From Chamaelirium japonicum (lineage: Eukaryota; Streptophyta; Magnoliopsida; Liliales; Melanthiaceae), in contig OX393550.1 of NCBI GenBank assembly GCA_947650365.1, positions 116,991,515 through 117,055,514 of the forward strand: 64,000 bases of DNA, written 5' to 3'. The stretch's first letter is position 1. Each line of letters starts with the position of its first letter. Shown one piece after another: positions 52,401-64,000 of this stretch. A program made the translations under genes and the position numbers. A model generated the notes under the pieces. It made no database searches. It saw only the letters and a program-made list of their open reading frames with translations, and had not been told where the DNA came from.

Positions 52401-55230
52401 GACACTCACCGATAAACTATAAGTAAATTATATACAGATTGAGCATTCTTTCAAAACCATCTATCTCACCCTGTGCCCCCTATTTTTAGGATCGCTACCA
52501 TACTCTCTATATTTAAGAAGCTAAAATTGCTCCCTATTTTTTTACGAGGCTCACACGATAACCATAAGTCAATACAAATTGATTACTCCTCTCCAAAACA
52601 CCCTCCAAGATACTCGTCATGTGTTTATCTATTTTTGGGAACACTACCATATATCCTTTACTTAGAGAGCCAAAATCACTCTCTAATTTCTCACGACCGC
52701 CATTGGACAACCATAAGTAAGTTATATACAAATTAAGCACTCCTCTCGAAAACACACTCTATAAGTCTCGATATATGCCTCTTTATTTTTGGGATCACTA
52801 CCAGAGTCACCATTTGGAGAGCTAAAATCGCTCCATATTTTCTCAAGACCACAAACCAACAACTATAAGTAATTATATATAAATCAAGCACTCCTCCACA
52901 AAATAAACTCCAAGAGCTGTTAGGATGAGAGAGTGTGGGTATCTCTACCATGGTCATTACTAGGCATAGTGGTTGTGGCTGAACAAAAATAATACGATGC
53001 ATAGATCGATGATAAAATCGATAATAATAAGTAAATTATATTTTGGGAGCTAAAATAGCTCCCTATTTTCTCAAGACCACCAATCGATAATAATAAGTAA
53101 AATATATATAAATCGAGCACTTCTTCCGAAAACAACCTCCAAGAGTCTCGTTATATGCCTTCCTATTTTTGGAAACGCTACTAGACTCTAAATATTTATG
53201 GAACCAAAATCGCTTCTAATTTTTTCTGGACCACTACCTGATAACCATAAGTAAACTATATTTAAATCAAGCACACCTCCTCAAAAAACTATTTAAAAGC
53301 CTCACTAATTTTAAAATCGATACCAAACTCCCTACATTTGAGGAACCAAAATTGATTATTATTTTCTCCGGACTATCACTCGACAACCATAAGTAAATTA
53401 TATACAAATAGAGCAATCCTCCTCAAAACACCATCCAAGAGCATTGCCATGAACCTCCCTATTTTTGAGATCACTACCATACTCCCTATATTTGGGGAAC
53501 AAAAATCACTCCCTATTTTCACAAGACCTCCACTCGATAACCATAAGTAAATTATATACAAATAAAACACTCCTCCCGAAAATAGACTCTATAAGTCTCA
53601 CCATAAGCCTCTCTATTTTTGGGATCGCTACCAGACTTCCAATATTTAGAGAACTAAAATCATTCCCTATTTTCTCAGGATCCCCACCCGACAACCATAA
53701 GTAAATTATATACAAATCAAGCACTCCTCTCGAAAACACACTCTATGAGTCTCGCTATAGGCCTCCGATTCTTGGGATCGCTATCAGACACACTATATAT
53801 GGGGAGCCAAAATCACACCCTATTTTCTTAAGACTCTGACCATAATACAATAAGTAAATAATATATAAATCGAATACCCCTCCCCAAAATACCCTTCAAT
53901 AGCCTCGACATATGCCTACTTAAAATTGGGATCGCTACTAGACTTTCTATATTTGGAGAGCCAAAATTGCTCCATATTTTCTCAGGATCTCTAACCGACA
54001 ACCATAAGTAAATTATAAACAAATCGAGCACTCCCCCCTAAAACAACCGCCAAGAGCGTTGCCTGGTACATTCCTATTTTTTTGATTTGTACCAAACTCT
54101 CTATATTTGTTGAGCCAAAATTATTCCCTATTTTCTAAGGACTCCCACCTATAAAATATAAAAAAATTATATACAGATCGAGCATACTTTCAAAAACATA
54201 TGCCTCACCATATGCCCCCTATTTTTAGGACCTCTATCATACTTCCTATATTTGAGAAGCTAAAATCGCTTCCTATTTTTTTAAGAGGCTCACACGACAA
54301 CCATAAGTGAATTATATACAAATCGATTACTCCTTCCAAAATACCCTCCAAAACACTCGTTATGTGCCTATCTATTTTTGGGATCACTATAAGACTCTCT
54401 TCATTTAAAGAGCAAAGATCGCTTTCTAATTTCTCACGACCCCCACTAAACAACCATAAGTAAATTATATACAAATTAAGCACTCCTCTCGAAAACACAC
54501 TCTATGAGTCTCGATATGTGCCTTCTTATTTTTGGGATCGCTACCAGAGTCACCATTTGGGGAGCTAAAATCGCTTCCTATTTTCTCAAAACCATAAACC
54601 GACAACCATAAGTAAATTATATACAAATCAAGCACTCCTCCCCAAAACAACCTCCAAGAGCCTCACCATATGCCTTCCTATTTTTTTAATCGCTACTAGA
54701 CTCCTTATATTTGTGGAGCCAAAATTGCTCCCTATTTTTCAGGGCCATAACCAGACAACCATACATAAATTATAAACAAATCAAGTACTCCTCACCAAAA
54801 CAACCTCAAAGTGCCTTGCTATGAGCCTCCTTATTTTTGGGATTGATACCAGACTTCCTATATTTGATGTGGCAAAATCGCTCTCTATTTTCTTAGGACA
54901 TCTATCCTACAACTATAAGTAGATTTTATACAAATCGAGCACTCCTCCCAATACACCCGTAAAGTGACTCACCATGTGCCTCCCTATTTTTTGGAATGCT
55001 ACCAAACTTCTTATATTTGGGGAGCCAAAATTGCTTACTATTTTCTCAAGACCCCCACCGACAACCATAACTAAAGTATATACAAATCGAACACTCCTTC
55101 GAAAACACCCTCTAAGAACTTCATCATTTGACTCTTTATTTTTAGGATCACTACGAGCCTCTATATTTAGGGAGCTAAAATCGCTCTCTATTTTAACAAG
55201 ACTCCCAACAGACATCCATAATAAAATAAA
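46484..55230. repeat. 154-bp satellite, block 2 (main array)
   Basis: About 57 monomers, roughly 75-85% alike by eye. A variant monomer with CTCCCTAAAATTGGGATCGC recurs at 48,519, 50,647, 52,177 and 53,915, and is followed by a neighbour with TTTTTTTGATTTATACC, indicating a higher-order pattern. 153-154 is not a multiple of three and frames of 60-120 codons on both strands are by-products of low stop density. Confidence 0.94.
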
Positions 55231-55652
55231 TTTTTTTAAAAAATAGATTAAAAAATAATTTATTTGTAAAAACAGACCAAAAACATTTAATTTAGCAGCA
55301 ACGGACTTATACGACAGTTCAACTGTCATATAAGAAAAAAAAATAGTCGTTTACTTCTCGTGATACTACCTCTTAGCATTTATATAGCAATCTGACTGTC
55401 GTATAAAATCAGGACTAGTCGTTGGGGTCTTCATACGGCAATCAAATTGTCGTATAACTAGCGTTGGTCTTTATAAGGTAGTCAAACAGTTATATAAGAT
55501 TTTATGACAGTAAAACTGCCATATATCAGGGCACGCATCAGTTAAATTGCCAATACGATAGTTGAACTGCTGCACAAGTTTGTTGTTGCTAAATTAAAAG
55601 TTTTGGGTCTGTTCTTTCCAAATATATTAATTTTTAATCTATTTTAAAAAAA
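55231..55652. mobile_element. Palindrome-rich MITE, copy 1
   Basis: 422 bp with inverted ends of about 65 bp (AAATAGATTAAAAAATAATT... against ...ATTAATTTTTAATCTATTTT). Inside, five to six inverted motifs of the form GACAGTTCAACTGTC followed by RTATA. No open frame. Confidence 0.8.
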
Positions 55653-56165
55653 TACTGATAATTAAATTATATCCAAATCAGACACTCCTCTCTAAAACAT
55701 CCTCCAAGCACCTCGCTATGTGCCTCCTTATATTTGGGATCGCTAACAACTCTATATATTTGGGGAGCAAAAATCTCTCGCTATTTTCTCAGGATCCACA
55801 CCTGACAACTATAAGTAAGTCGCAAATCGAGCACTCCTTCCTAAAAGACTCTCCAAGAGTCTCACCATTTACCTCTTTATTTTTGGAATCGCTATCAGAC
55901 TTCCTATATTTGGTAAGCCTAAATCATTATAAATTTTGTCAGGACCCCCACCCGATAAACATAAGTAATTTATATACAAATTGAGCACTCCTCCAAAAAC
56001 ACCCACTAAGAGCTAGAATCGCTATGTTCTTCCCTATTATTGTGATGTAACCAGACTCCCAACATTTAGAGAGCCAAAGTAACTCCTTATTTTCTCAGAT
56101 TGCCCACTCGATAACTATAAGTAAATTCTATACATATCGAGCATTCATTCCTAAAATTACTCACT
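55653..56165. repeat. 154-bp satellite, block 3
   Basis: About three monomers between MITE copies; includes variants with CCTCCTTATATTTGGG and CTAGAATCGCTATGTTCTTC. Confidence 0.9.
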
Positions 56166-56296
56166 ATATCGGGGCACGCATCAGTCAAACTGCCAATACG
56201 ACAGTTGAACTGCTGCACAAGTTAGTTGTTGCTAAATTAAAAGTTTTTGATCCGTTCTTTCAAATAAATTAATTTTTAATCTATTTTTAAAAAATT
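56166..56296. mobile_element. Palindrome-rich MITE, partial copy
   Basis: Only the right 131 bp (TATATCGGGGCACGCATCAG to the right inverted end), about 93% identical to copy 1; no left end is present. Confidence 0.8.
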
Positions 56297-59200
56297 ACTG
56301 ATAATTAAATTATATCCAAATCAAACACTCCTCTCTAAAACACCCTCCAAGCGCCTCGCTATGTGCCTCCCTATATTTAGGATCACTAATAACTATATAT
56401 ATTTGGGGAGCAAAGATCGCTCGCTATTTTCTCAGGATCTACACCTGACAACCATAAGTAAGTTACAAATCGAGCATTCCTTCCTGGAAAACTCTCCAAG
56501 AGTCTCACCATTTGCCATTTTATTTTTGTGATCGCTGCCACACTTTCTGTATTTGAGAAGCCAAAATCGTTACCTATTTTATTAGGACCCCTACCTTACA
56601 AACATAAGTAAATTATATACAAATTGAGCACTCCTCCAGAAATACCCTCTAAGATCTAGCCTCGCCATGTTCTTCCCTATTATAGTGATGCGACCAAACT
56701 CCCTACATTTGGAGAGCCAAAATAACTCCTTATTTTCTCATAATGCCCACTCGATAATCATAAGTAAATTCTATACATATTGAGCACTTATTCCCAAAAC
56801 ACTCTCTATAAGTCTAGCAATATGTCTCTACATTTTTGGGATCGCTACCGGAGTCCCTATATTTTGGAAGCTAAAATCACTATCAATTTTCTTAGAACCC
56901 CCGCCCGAAAACTATAAGTAAATTATATATAAATCGAACACCCTTACTAAAGCATCCTCTAAGAGCCTCACCATGTGCCTCACTATTTTTGGGATTAATA
57001 CTAAACTCCCTATATTTGATAAGCCAAAATAGCTACCTATTTTTTTAGGACATCCACCTGATAATAATAAGTAAATTATATACAAATCAAGCACTCATAC
57101 CAAAAATACCATCTAAGAGAATCGTTATGTGCCTCTTTATTTGGGATCACTACTAGACTCACTATATTTGAATAGCCAAAATTACTCCCTATTTTCTTAG
57201 GACCCCCACTCGACAATCATAAGTAAATTATATATAAATCGAGCACTCCTTCCCAAAACACCCTCCAAGATTCTCGCCATATGCATCCTAATTTTTGGGA
57301 TCGTTACTGCACTACCTATACTTGGAGAGTCAAAATTGCTTCCTATTTTCTCAGGACAGCCACCTGACAAAAATAAGGAGATTATATACAAATTGAGCAA
57401 TCCTCCTAAAAAACACGCTCTAAATGTCTAGCAATATGCCTCCCTATTTTTGGGATTATTACAAGACTCCATATATTTTATGAGCCAAAATCACTCCGTA
57501 TTTTCTCAGGACCCCATCCGACAACTATAAGTAAATTATATATAAATCGAGCACCTTCAAAAAAATATCCTTTAAGGTCTCACCTTTTGTCTCCCTATTT
57601 TTTAGATTGCTACCAGACTATCCATATTTGAGGAGCCAAAATTACTCCCTATTTTCTCAGGACTCCCACCCTATAACGATAAGTAAATTATAAACAATCG
57701 AGCAGTCATCCGTATAACACACTCAAAGAGCCTCGTCATATGTCTCTATTTTTGGGATCACTACCAGACTCCCTATATTTGGGGAGTCAAAATCGTTCCT
57801 TATTTTTTCAGGATATTCATCAGATAACCATAAGTAAATTATATACAAATCGAGTACTCCTCCCAAAACATCCTCTATGAGCCTCACTATATGTCTTTCT
57901 ATTTTTGGGATCACTATTAGACTCCCTACATTTAGGGAGCCAAAATCGCTCTATATTTTTTCAAAACCCTACTAGATAACCATAATAAAATTATATCCAA
58001 ATCTAGCAATCCTCTCTAAAACACATTCCAAGAGCCTTAACAAGCGATTCCATATTTTAGGGATTGCTACCAGACTCTCTACATTTAGGGAGCCAAAATC
58101 GCTCGCTATTCTCTCAGAGCCCTTACCCGACAACCATAAGTAAATTATATACAAATCGAGCACTCCTCCCTTAAATACCCTCTAAGAGCCTTGCCATGTG
58201 CCTTCCTTTTTTTAGGATAACTACCAGACTACCTATATTTAGGGAGCCAAAATCATTCCATCTTTTATTAGAACCCCCACCAAACAAACAAAAGAAATTA
58301 TATATAAATTGAGCACTCCTTTCGAAACCCCCTCTTAGAGCCTTGTCATATGCCTCTTTTTTTTAGTATCACTACCAGACTCCCTATATTTAGTGAGCCA
58401 AAATCGCTACCATACTCCTCCCCAAAATACCCTCCAATAGCCTCGACATATGCCTCCATAAAATTGGGATCGCTACTAGACTCCCTATATTTGCGGAGCC
58501 AAAATTTCTCCATATTTTTTCTAGATCACTAACCGACAACCATAAGTAAATTATAAACAAATCGAGCACTCTTCTCCAAAACAGTCGCCAAGAGCATTGC
58601 CCTATACATTCCTATTTTTTTGATTTATACCAAACTTCCTATATTTGTTGAGCCAAAATTGTTCCCTATTTTCTTAGGACTCCCACCTATAAACTATAAA
58701 GAAATTATATACAGATCGAGCGTTCTTTCAATAACACTTGCCTCAATATATGCCCCTTATTTTTAGAATCTCTGCCATACTCCCTATATTTAAGAAGCTA
58801 AAATCGCTTCCTATTTTTTTACGAGGCTCACACGACAACCATAAGTAAATTATATTCAAATCGATTACTCCTCTCCAAAATATCCACCAAGACACTCGCC
58901 ATGTGCCTCTATATTTTTGGGATCACTATAAGACTCTCTTCATTTAAAAAGCAAAAATCGCTCTTTAATTTCTCACGACCCCACTGAACAACCATAAGTA
59001 AATTATATAAAAATTAAGTACTCCTCTCTAAAACACACTCTATGAGTCTCGATATGTGCTTTCTTATTTTTGGGATCGCTACTAGAGTCGCTATTTGGGG
59101 AGCTAAAATCGCTCCCTATTTTTTTAAGACCACAAGCCGATAACTATAAGTAAATTATATACAAATCGAGCACTCATCCCCAAAACAACCTCCAAGAGCC

Positions 59201-59917
59201 TCACCATATGTCTTCTTATTCCTTGTATCACTACTAGACTCCCTATATTTGTGGAGCCAAAATTGCTCCCTATTTTTCAAGGCCACCACCAGACAACCAT
59301 AAATAAATTATAAATAAATCAAGTACTCCTCACTAAAATACCCTCAAAGAGCCTTGCTATGAGCCTCCCTATTTTTGGGATTGATACCAGACTCCCTATA
59401 TTTGGGGTGGCAAAATCACTCTCTATTTTCTTAGGACCTCCATCCTACAATTATAAGTAAATTTTATACAAATCGAGCACTCCCCCCAAGACACCCGTAA
59501 AGTAACTCGCCATGTGCCTCCCTATTTTCATGATTGCTACCAAACTCCTTATATTTAGGGAGCCAAAATCGCTCATTATTTTCTCAAGACCCCCATCGAC
59601 AACCATAAGTAAATTATATACAAATCTAGCACTCCTTCCTAAATGACCCTCTAAGTACCTTGCCATATGCATCTTTATTTTTGGGATCACGATCACACTC
59701 CCTATATCTGCGGAGCCAAATCGTTCCTTATTTTCTCAAAATCTCACCCGACAACCATTAATAAATTATATACAAATCGAGCACTCCTTCTAAAACACCC
59801 TCTAAGAACCTCATCATTTGACTCTTTATTTTTAGGATCACTATGAGTCTCTATATTTAGGGAGCTAAAATCGCTCCCTATTTTAACAGGACTCCCAACA
59901 AACATCCATAATAAAAT
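56297..59917. repeat. 154-bp satellite, block 4
   Basis: About 23 monomers. From about 58,410 the order and variants repeat those from 53,878 (marker CTCGACATATGCCTMC at 53,905 and 58,442; TTTTTTGATTTRTACCAAAC in the next monomer of both), so part of this block is a duplicate of block 2. Confidence 0.92.
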
Positions 59918-60339
59918 ATTTTTTTTTAAAATAGATTAAAAAATAATTTATTTGGAAAAACGGATCCAAAACCTTTAATTTAACAGTAACGGACTTATAC
60001 ATCAATTCAATTACCGTATAAGAAAAAAATAGTTCTTTACTTCTCACGATACTACCTCTTAGCATTTATATGGCAGTTTGACTGTCGTATAAAATCAAGA
60101 CTAGTCGTTGGGGTATTCATATGGCAATCAGATTGCCATATAACTAGCGTTGGTCTTTATAAGGTAGTAAAACTGTCGTATAAGATTTTATGACAATCAA
60201 ACTGTCATATATCGGGCCACGCATTAGTTAACCTGCCAATACGGTAGTTGAACTGTTGCACAAGTTCGTTGTTGCTAAATTAAAAGTTTTGGGTCCATTC
60301 TTTCCAAATAAATTAATTTTTAATCTATTTTTAAAAAAT
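59918..60339. mobile_element. Palindrome-rich MITE, copy 2
   Basis: 422 bp, the same ends and internal motifs as copy 1, and the same satellite flank (CATTTGACTCTTTATTTTTA about 100 bp left of both), so it was copied with the satellite rather than inserted independently. Confidence 0.8.
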
Positions 60340-63300
60340 TACTAATAATTAAATTATATCTAAATCGAGCACTCCTCGTTAAAACACCCTCCAAGTGTCT
60401 CACTATGTGCCTCCCTATATTTGGGATCGCTAACAACTCTATATATTTGGAGAGCAAAAATCGCTCTATTTCCTCAGGACCCACACCTGACAACCATAAG
60501 TAAGTTACAAATCGAGCACTCCTTCCTGATTGACTCTCCAAGAGTCTCACCATTTGCCTCTTTATTTTTGAGATCGCTATCAGATTTTCTATATTTGAGA
60601 AGCCAAAATCGTTACCTATTTTATTAGGACCCCCACCTAACAAACATAAGTAAATTATATACAAATTGAGCACTCCTCCCAAAACACCCTCTAAGAGCTA
60701 GCCTCGCCATGTTCTTCCTTATTATAGTGATACAACTAGACTCCCTACATTTAGAGAGCCAAAATAACTCCTTATTTTCTCAGAATGCCCAATCGATAAC
60801 CAGAAGCAAATTCTATACATATCGAGCACTCATTCCCAAAACACCCTCTATAAGTCTAGCAATATGCCTCTATATTTTTGGGATCGCTATCAGATTCTCT
60901 ATATTTTGGAAGCTAAAATCATTCGCTATTTTCTCAGGACCCACACCTGACAACCATAAGCAAGTTACAAATCGAGCATTCCTTTCTGAAAGACTCTCCA
61001 AGAGTCTCACTATTTGCCTATTTATTTTTGAAATTACTACCATACTTCCTATATTTGAGAAGCCAAAATCGTTACCTATTTTATTGGGACACCCACCTAA
61101 CAAACATAAGTATATTATATACAAATTGAGCACTCCTCCCAAAACACCTTCTAAGTGCTAGCCTCTTTATTTTCTTCCCGATTATTGTGGTGCAACCAAA
61201 CTCCCTACATTTGGAGATCCAAAATAACTCCTTATTTTCTCAGAATGCCCACTTGATAGCCATAAGTAAGTTCTATACATATTGAGCACTCATTCCCAAA
61301 ACATCCTCTATAAGTCTAGCAATATGCCTCTATATTTTTGGGATCACTACCGGACTCTCTATATTTTGAAAGCTAAAGTCACTATCGATTTTCTTAGAAT
61401 CCCTACTCGAAAATCATAAGTAAATTATATATAAATCGAGCACCTTTACCAAAACACCCTCTAAGAGTCTCACCATGTACCTCACTATTTTTGGGGTTAA
61501 AATTAGACTCCCTATATTTGGAAAGCCAAAATAGCTGCATATTTTCTCAGGACCTCCACCCGATAATAATAAGTAAATTATATACAAATCAAGTACTCAT
61601 TTCAAAAACACCCTCTAAGAACATCGTTATGTGCCTCTTTATTTTGGAATCGCTACCAGACTCACTATATTTGGATAACCAAAATTACACTGTATTCTTA
61701 GAACCCCCACCTGACAACCCTATGTAAATTATATATTAATCGATCACTCATTTCCGAAATACCCTCCAAGATTCTTTCCATATGCATCCCTATTTTGATC
61801 GATACCACACTCCCTATATTTGGAGAGTCAAAATCACTTCCTATTTTCAAAGGACACCCACCCGACAAAAATAAGCAGATTATATACAAATTGAGCAATC
61901 CTCCTAAAAAAACACCATCGAAATGTCTAGCAATATGCCTTCCTATTTTTGGGATTGTTATCAGACTCTATACATTTTATGAGCCAAAATCACTCCGTAT
62001 TTTCTCAAGACCCCCACCCGATAACCATAAGTAAATTATATACAAATTGATCACCTTTACCAAAATATCCTTTAAGAGCCTCACCCTTTGTCTCCCTATT
62101 TTTGGGATTGCTACCAGACTATCTATATATGGGGAGCCAAAATCGCTCCCTATTTCTCAAGACCCCAACCCGATAACTATAAGTAAATTATGAACAATCG
62201 AGCAGTCATCCGTATGACATCCTCTAAAAGCCTCGTCTTATGTCTCTCTATTTTTTGGATCGCTCCCAGACTCCCTATATTCGAGGAGTCAAAATCGTTC
62301 CTTATTTTTTTAGGGCCTTCACCCAATAATCATATGTAAATTATATACAAATCGAGCACTCCTCCCAAAATACCCTCCATGAGTCTCACCATATGCCTTT
62401 CTATTTTTGGGATCACTATCAGACTCTATACATTTAGGGAGCCAAAATTGCTCTATATTTTCTTAGGATCCTACCAGACAACCATAATGAAATTATATCC
62501 AAATCCAGTACTCCTCTCTAAAACACCCTCTAAGAGCCTCACCATATGATTCCATATGTTAGGGATCGCTACCATACTCTATATTTAGGGAGCCAAAATC
62601 GCTCGCTATTTTCTCAAGACTACCTATATTTAGGGGGCCAAAATAGTTCTATTTTTTATTAGGACCCCCACCCGATAAACATAAGTAAATTATATACAAA
62701 TCGAGCACTCCTTTCGAAACCCCCTCTTAGAGCCTCGCAATATGTTTCTTTTTTTTTAGTATCACTATCAGACTCCCTATATTTAGTGAACCAAAATCGC
62801 TCCCTATTTTCTCAGAACCCCAACCTGACAATCATAAGTAAATTATATATAAATCAAGCACACTTTTCTAAAACACCCTCCAAGAGCCTCACCAAGCGAC
62901 TCCCTATTTTTGTGATCATGATTGGACTCCCTACATTTGGGGAGCAAAAATCGCCTCCTTTTCTCTCACGACCCTCACGTGACAACTATTAGTAAATTAT
63001 ATATATACAAACGAACACTACTCTCCAAAATACCCTCCAAAAACCTCAGTATGTAGCTCTTTATTTTCTTGATCACTACCAGACTCCATATATTTGGGGA
63101 GCCAAAACCGTTCCCTATTTTCTCAGAACCCCCCAATGACAACCATAAATGAATTATAAATGAATAGAGTACTCCTCCCCAAAATACCCTCCAAAAGCCT
63201 CGTCATGTGCCTCCCTATTTTTGAGATCTCTACAAAATAACCTATATTTAGGGAGCTATATACAAATCGAGTACTCCTCTTCAAAACATCCTCTTAGTGC

Positions 63301-63887
63301 CTCGCCCTATGTATTCCTATTTTTGGAATCGCTACTAGACTTCCTATATTTAGAGAGCCTAGTTCGCTCCTAATTTACCCGGGACTCTCACCTAACAACC
63401 ATAAATAAATTATATATAAATCGAGCACTCCTTTCCAAAATACCCTCCAAGAGCTAGCCATGTACCTTCCTATATTTGGGATCACTACCAGACTTAATAC
63501 ATTTGGGAAACTAACATTGCTCCCTATTTTTTCGGGACCCCCACCAGACAACCATAAGTAAATTATTAACAAATCGAGCACTCCTCCCCAAAACACCCTA
63601 AAAATGTATCATTATATGCATCCCTATTTTTGGAATCGCTTTCAGATTCATTATATTTGGGGAGCCCAAATCGCTTCCTGTTTTCTCAGGACCCGACAAC
63701 CATAAGTAAATTATATACAAATCAAGTACTCTCATCGTAAACACATTCTAAAAGTCTCGCTATGTGCCTCCATATTTTTGGGATCGCTACCAGACTCCCT
63801 ATATTTGGGGAGCTAAAATTACTCCCTATTTTCTCAGTAACCCCACTCGACAATAATAAGTAAATTATATACAAATCGAGTACTACC
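60340..63887. repeat. 154-bp satellite, block 5
   Basis: About 23 monomers; the first part parallels block 3/4 after copy 1 (CTAGCCTCGCCATGTTCTTC-type monomers at 56,655, 60,699 and a decayed one near 61,160). Ends abruptly in ...CAAATCGAGTAC. Confidence 0.92.
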
Positions 63888-64000
63888 CGGGGGGATTTAT
63901 CCGACCCTAGATAGTGCAAGTAGGCCCAGGTAGGGCTGCGGGTCCCACTGTCATACTCATGGGCCCCAGGTGGAGCTGTGGGTCCCACCATCGTGTTTGT
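63888..64000. mobile_element. Edge of a second composite element
   Basis: CCCGGGGGGATTTATCCGAC and repeated GGGCTGCGGGTCCCACTGTC / GGGCCCCAGGTGGAGCTGTG match 44,540-44,690 and 46,345-46,440. The satellite stops here; the rest is off the window. Confidence 0.75.

Noticed and set aside
43000-63800. CRISPR-like regular spacing of conserved and variable blocks
   Set aside because: Repeats and 'spacers' are both parts of one diverged monomer; this is a plant satellite with no cas genes.
46484-63887. Dozens of open frames of 60-120 codons on both strands with a recurring protein-like pattern (LDLYIIYLWLSGGGPEKIGS and similar)
   Set aside because: They are translations of the 154-bp satellite. The monomer length is not a multiple of three, the frame changes from unit to unit, both strands are equally open, and no start context or conserved length exists.

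Overview
This is nuclear DNA of a flowering plant, probably a monocot with a large, repeat-rich genome. The evidence is two plant-type genes with GT-AG introns, abundant copia and gypsy elements primed by initiator Met-tRNA, LINE tails, TRIMs, a Helitron, MITEs and a long AT-rich satellite. The species cannot be named from the sequence.

Layout. (1) 1-34,891, minus strand: a class II formin (PTEN-like domain, C2-like domain, long proline-rich FH1, FH2). Twelve coding exons with consistent splice phases give 1,558 codons. The 3' part of FH2 lies off the left edge. The gene is stretched by transposons: intron 11 (4.6 kb) holds a copia fragment; intron 6 (7.5 kb) holds a LINE tail, a SIRE-like copia gag relic and a nearly full copia element; intron 5 (15.3 kb) holds a young gag/pol-less LTR element, a degenerate LTR with a LINE tail in it, and a tandem TRIM array split by a non-autonomous gypsy-type element. 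(2) 34,892-38,086: intergenic, with a Helitron, a Mutator-type MITE inserted 14 bp beyond it, a copia/TRIM LTR with primer site, and a SINE-like remnant. (3) 38,087-41,817, minus strand: a complete six-exon NRPB4 (RNA polymerase II subunit 4, 138 aa). Its promoter has a TATA box, a tandem duplication carrying two G-boxes, and a long GA microsatellite. (4) 42,895-63,887: a satellite array of about 154-bp monomers (roughly 115-120 copies) that starts only about 1.1 kb upstream of the NRPB4 start codon. It is interrupted by a 2.4-kb non-coding composite element and by three copies of a MITE made of palindromic motifs. The last 110 bp re-enter the composite element family.

The two genes share a strand but no evident pathway: one organises actin (and in relatives microtubules), the other is core transcription machinery. 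The most unusual material is the repeat architecture: a five-LTR TRIM array containing a palindromic LTR, satellite monomers duplicated together with embedded MITEs, two LTR families with the same unusual termini and primer spacing, and an 81-nt stop-free intron in the formin that would add 27 residues if retained.
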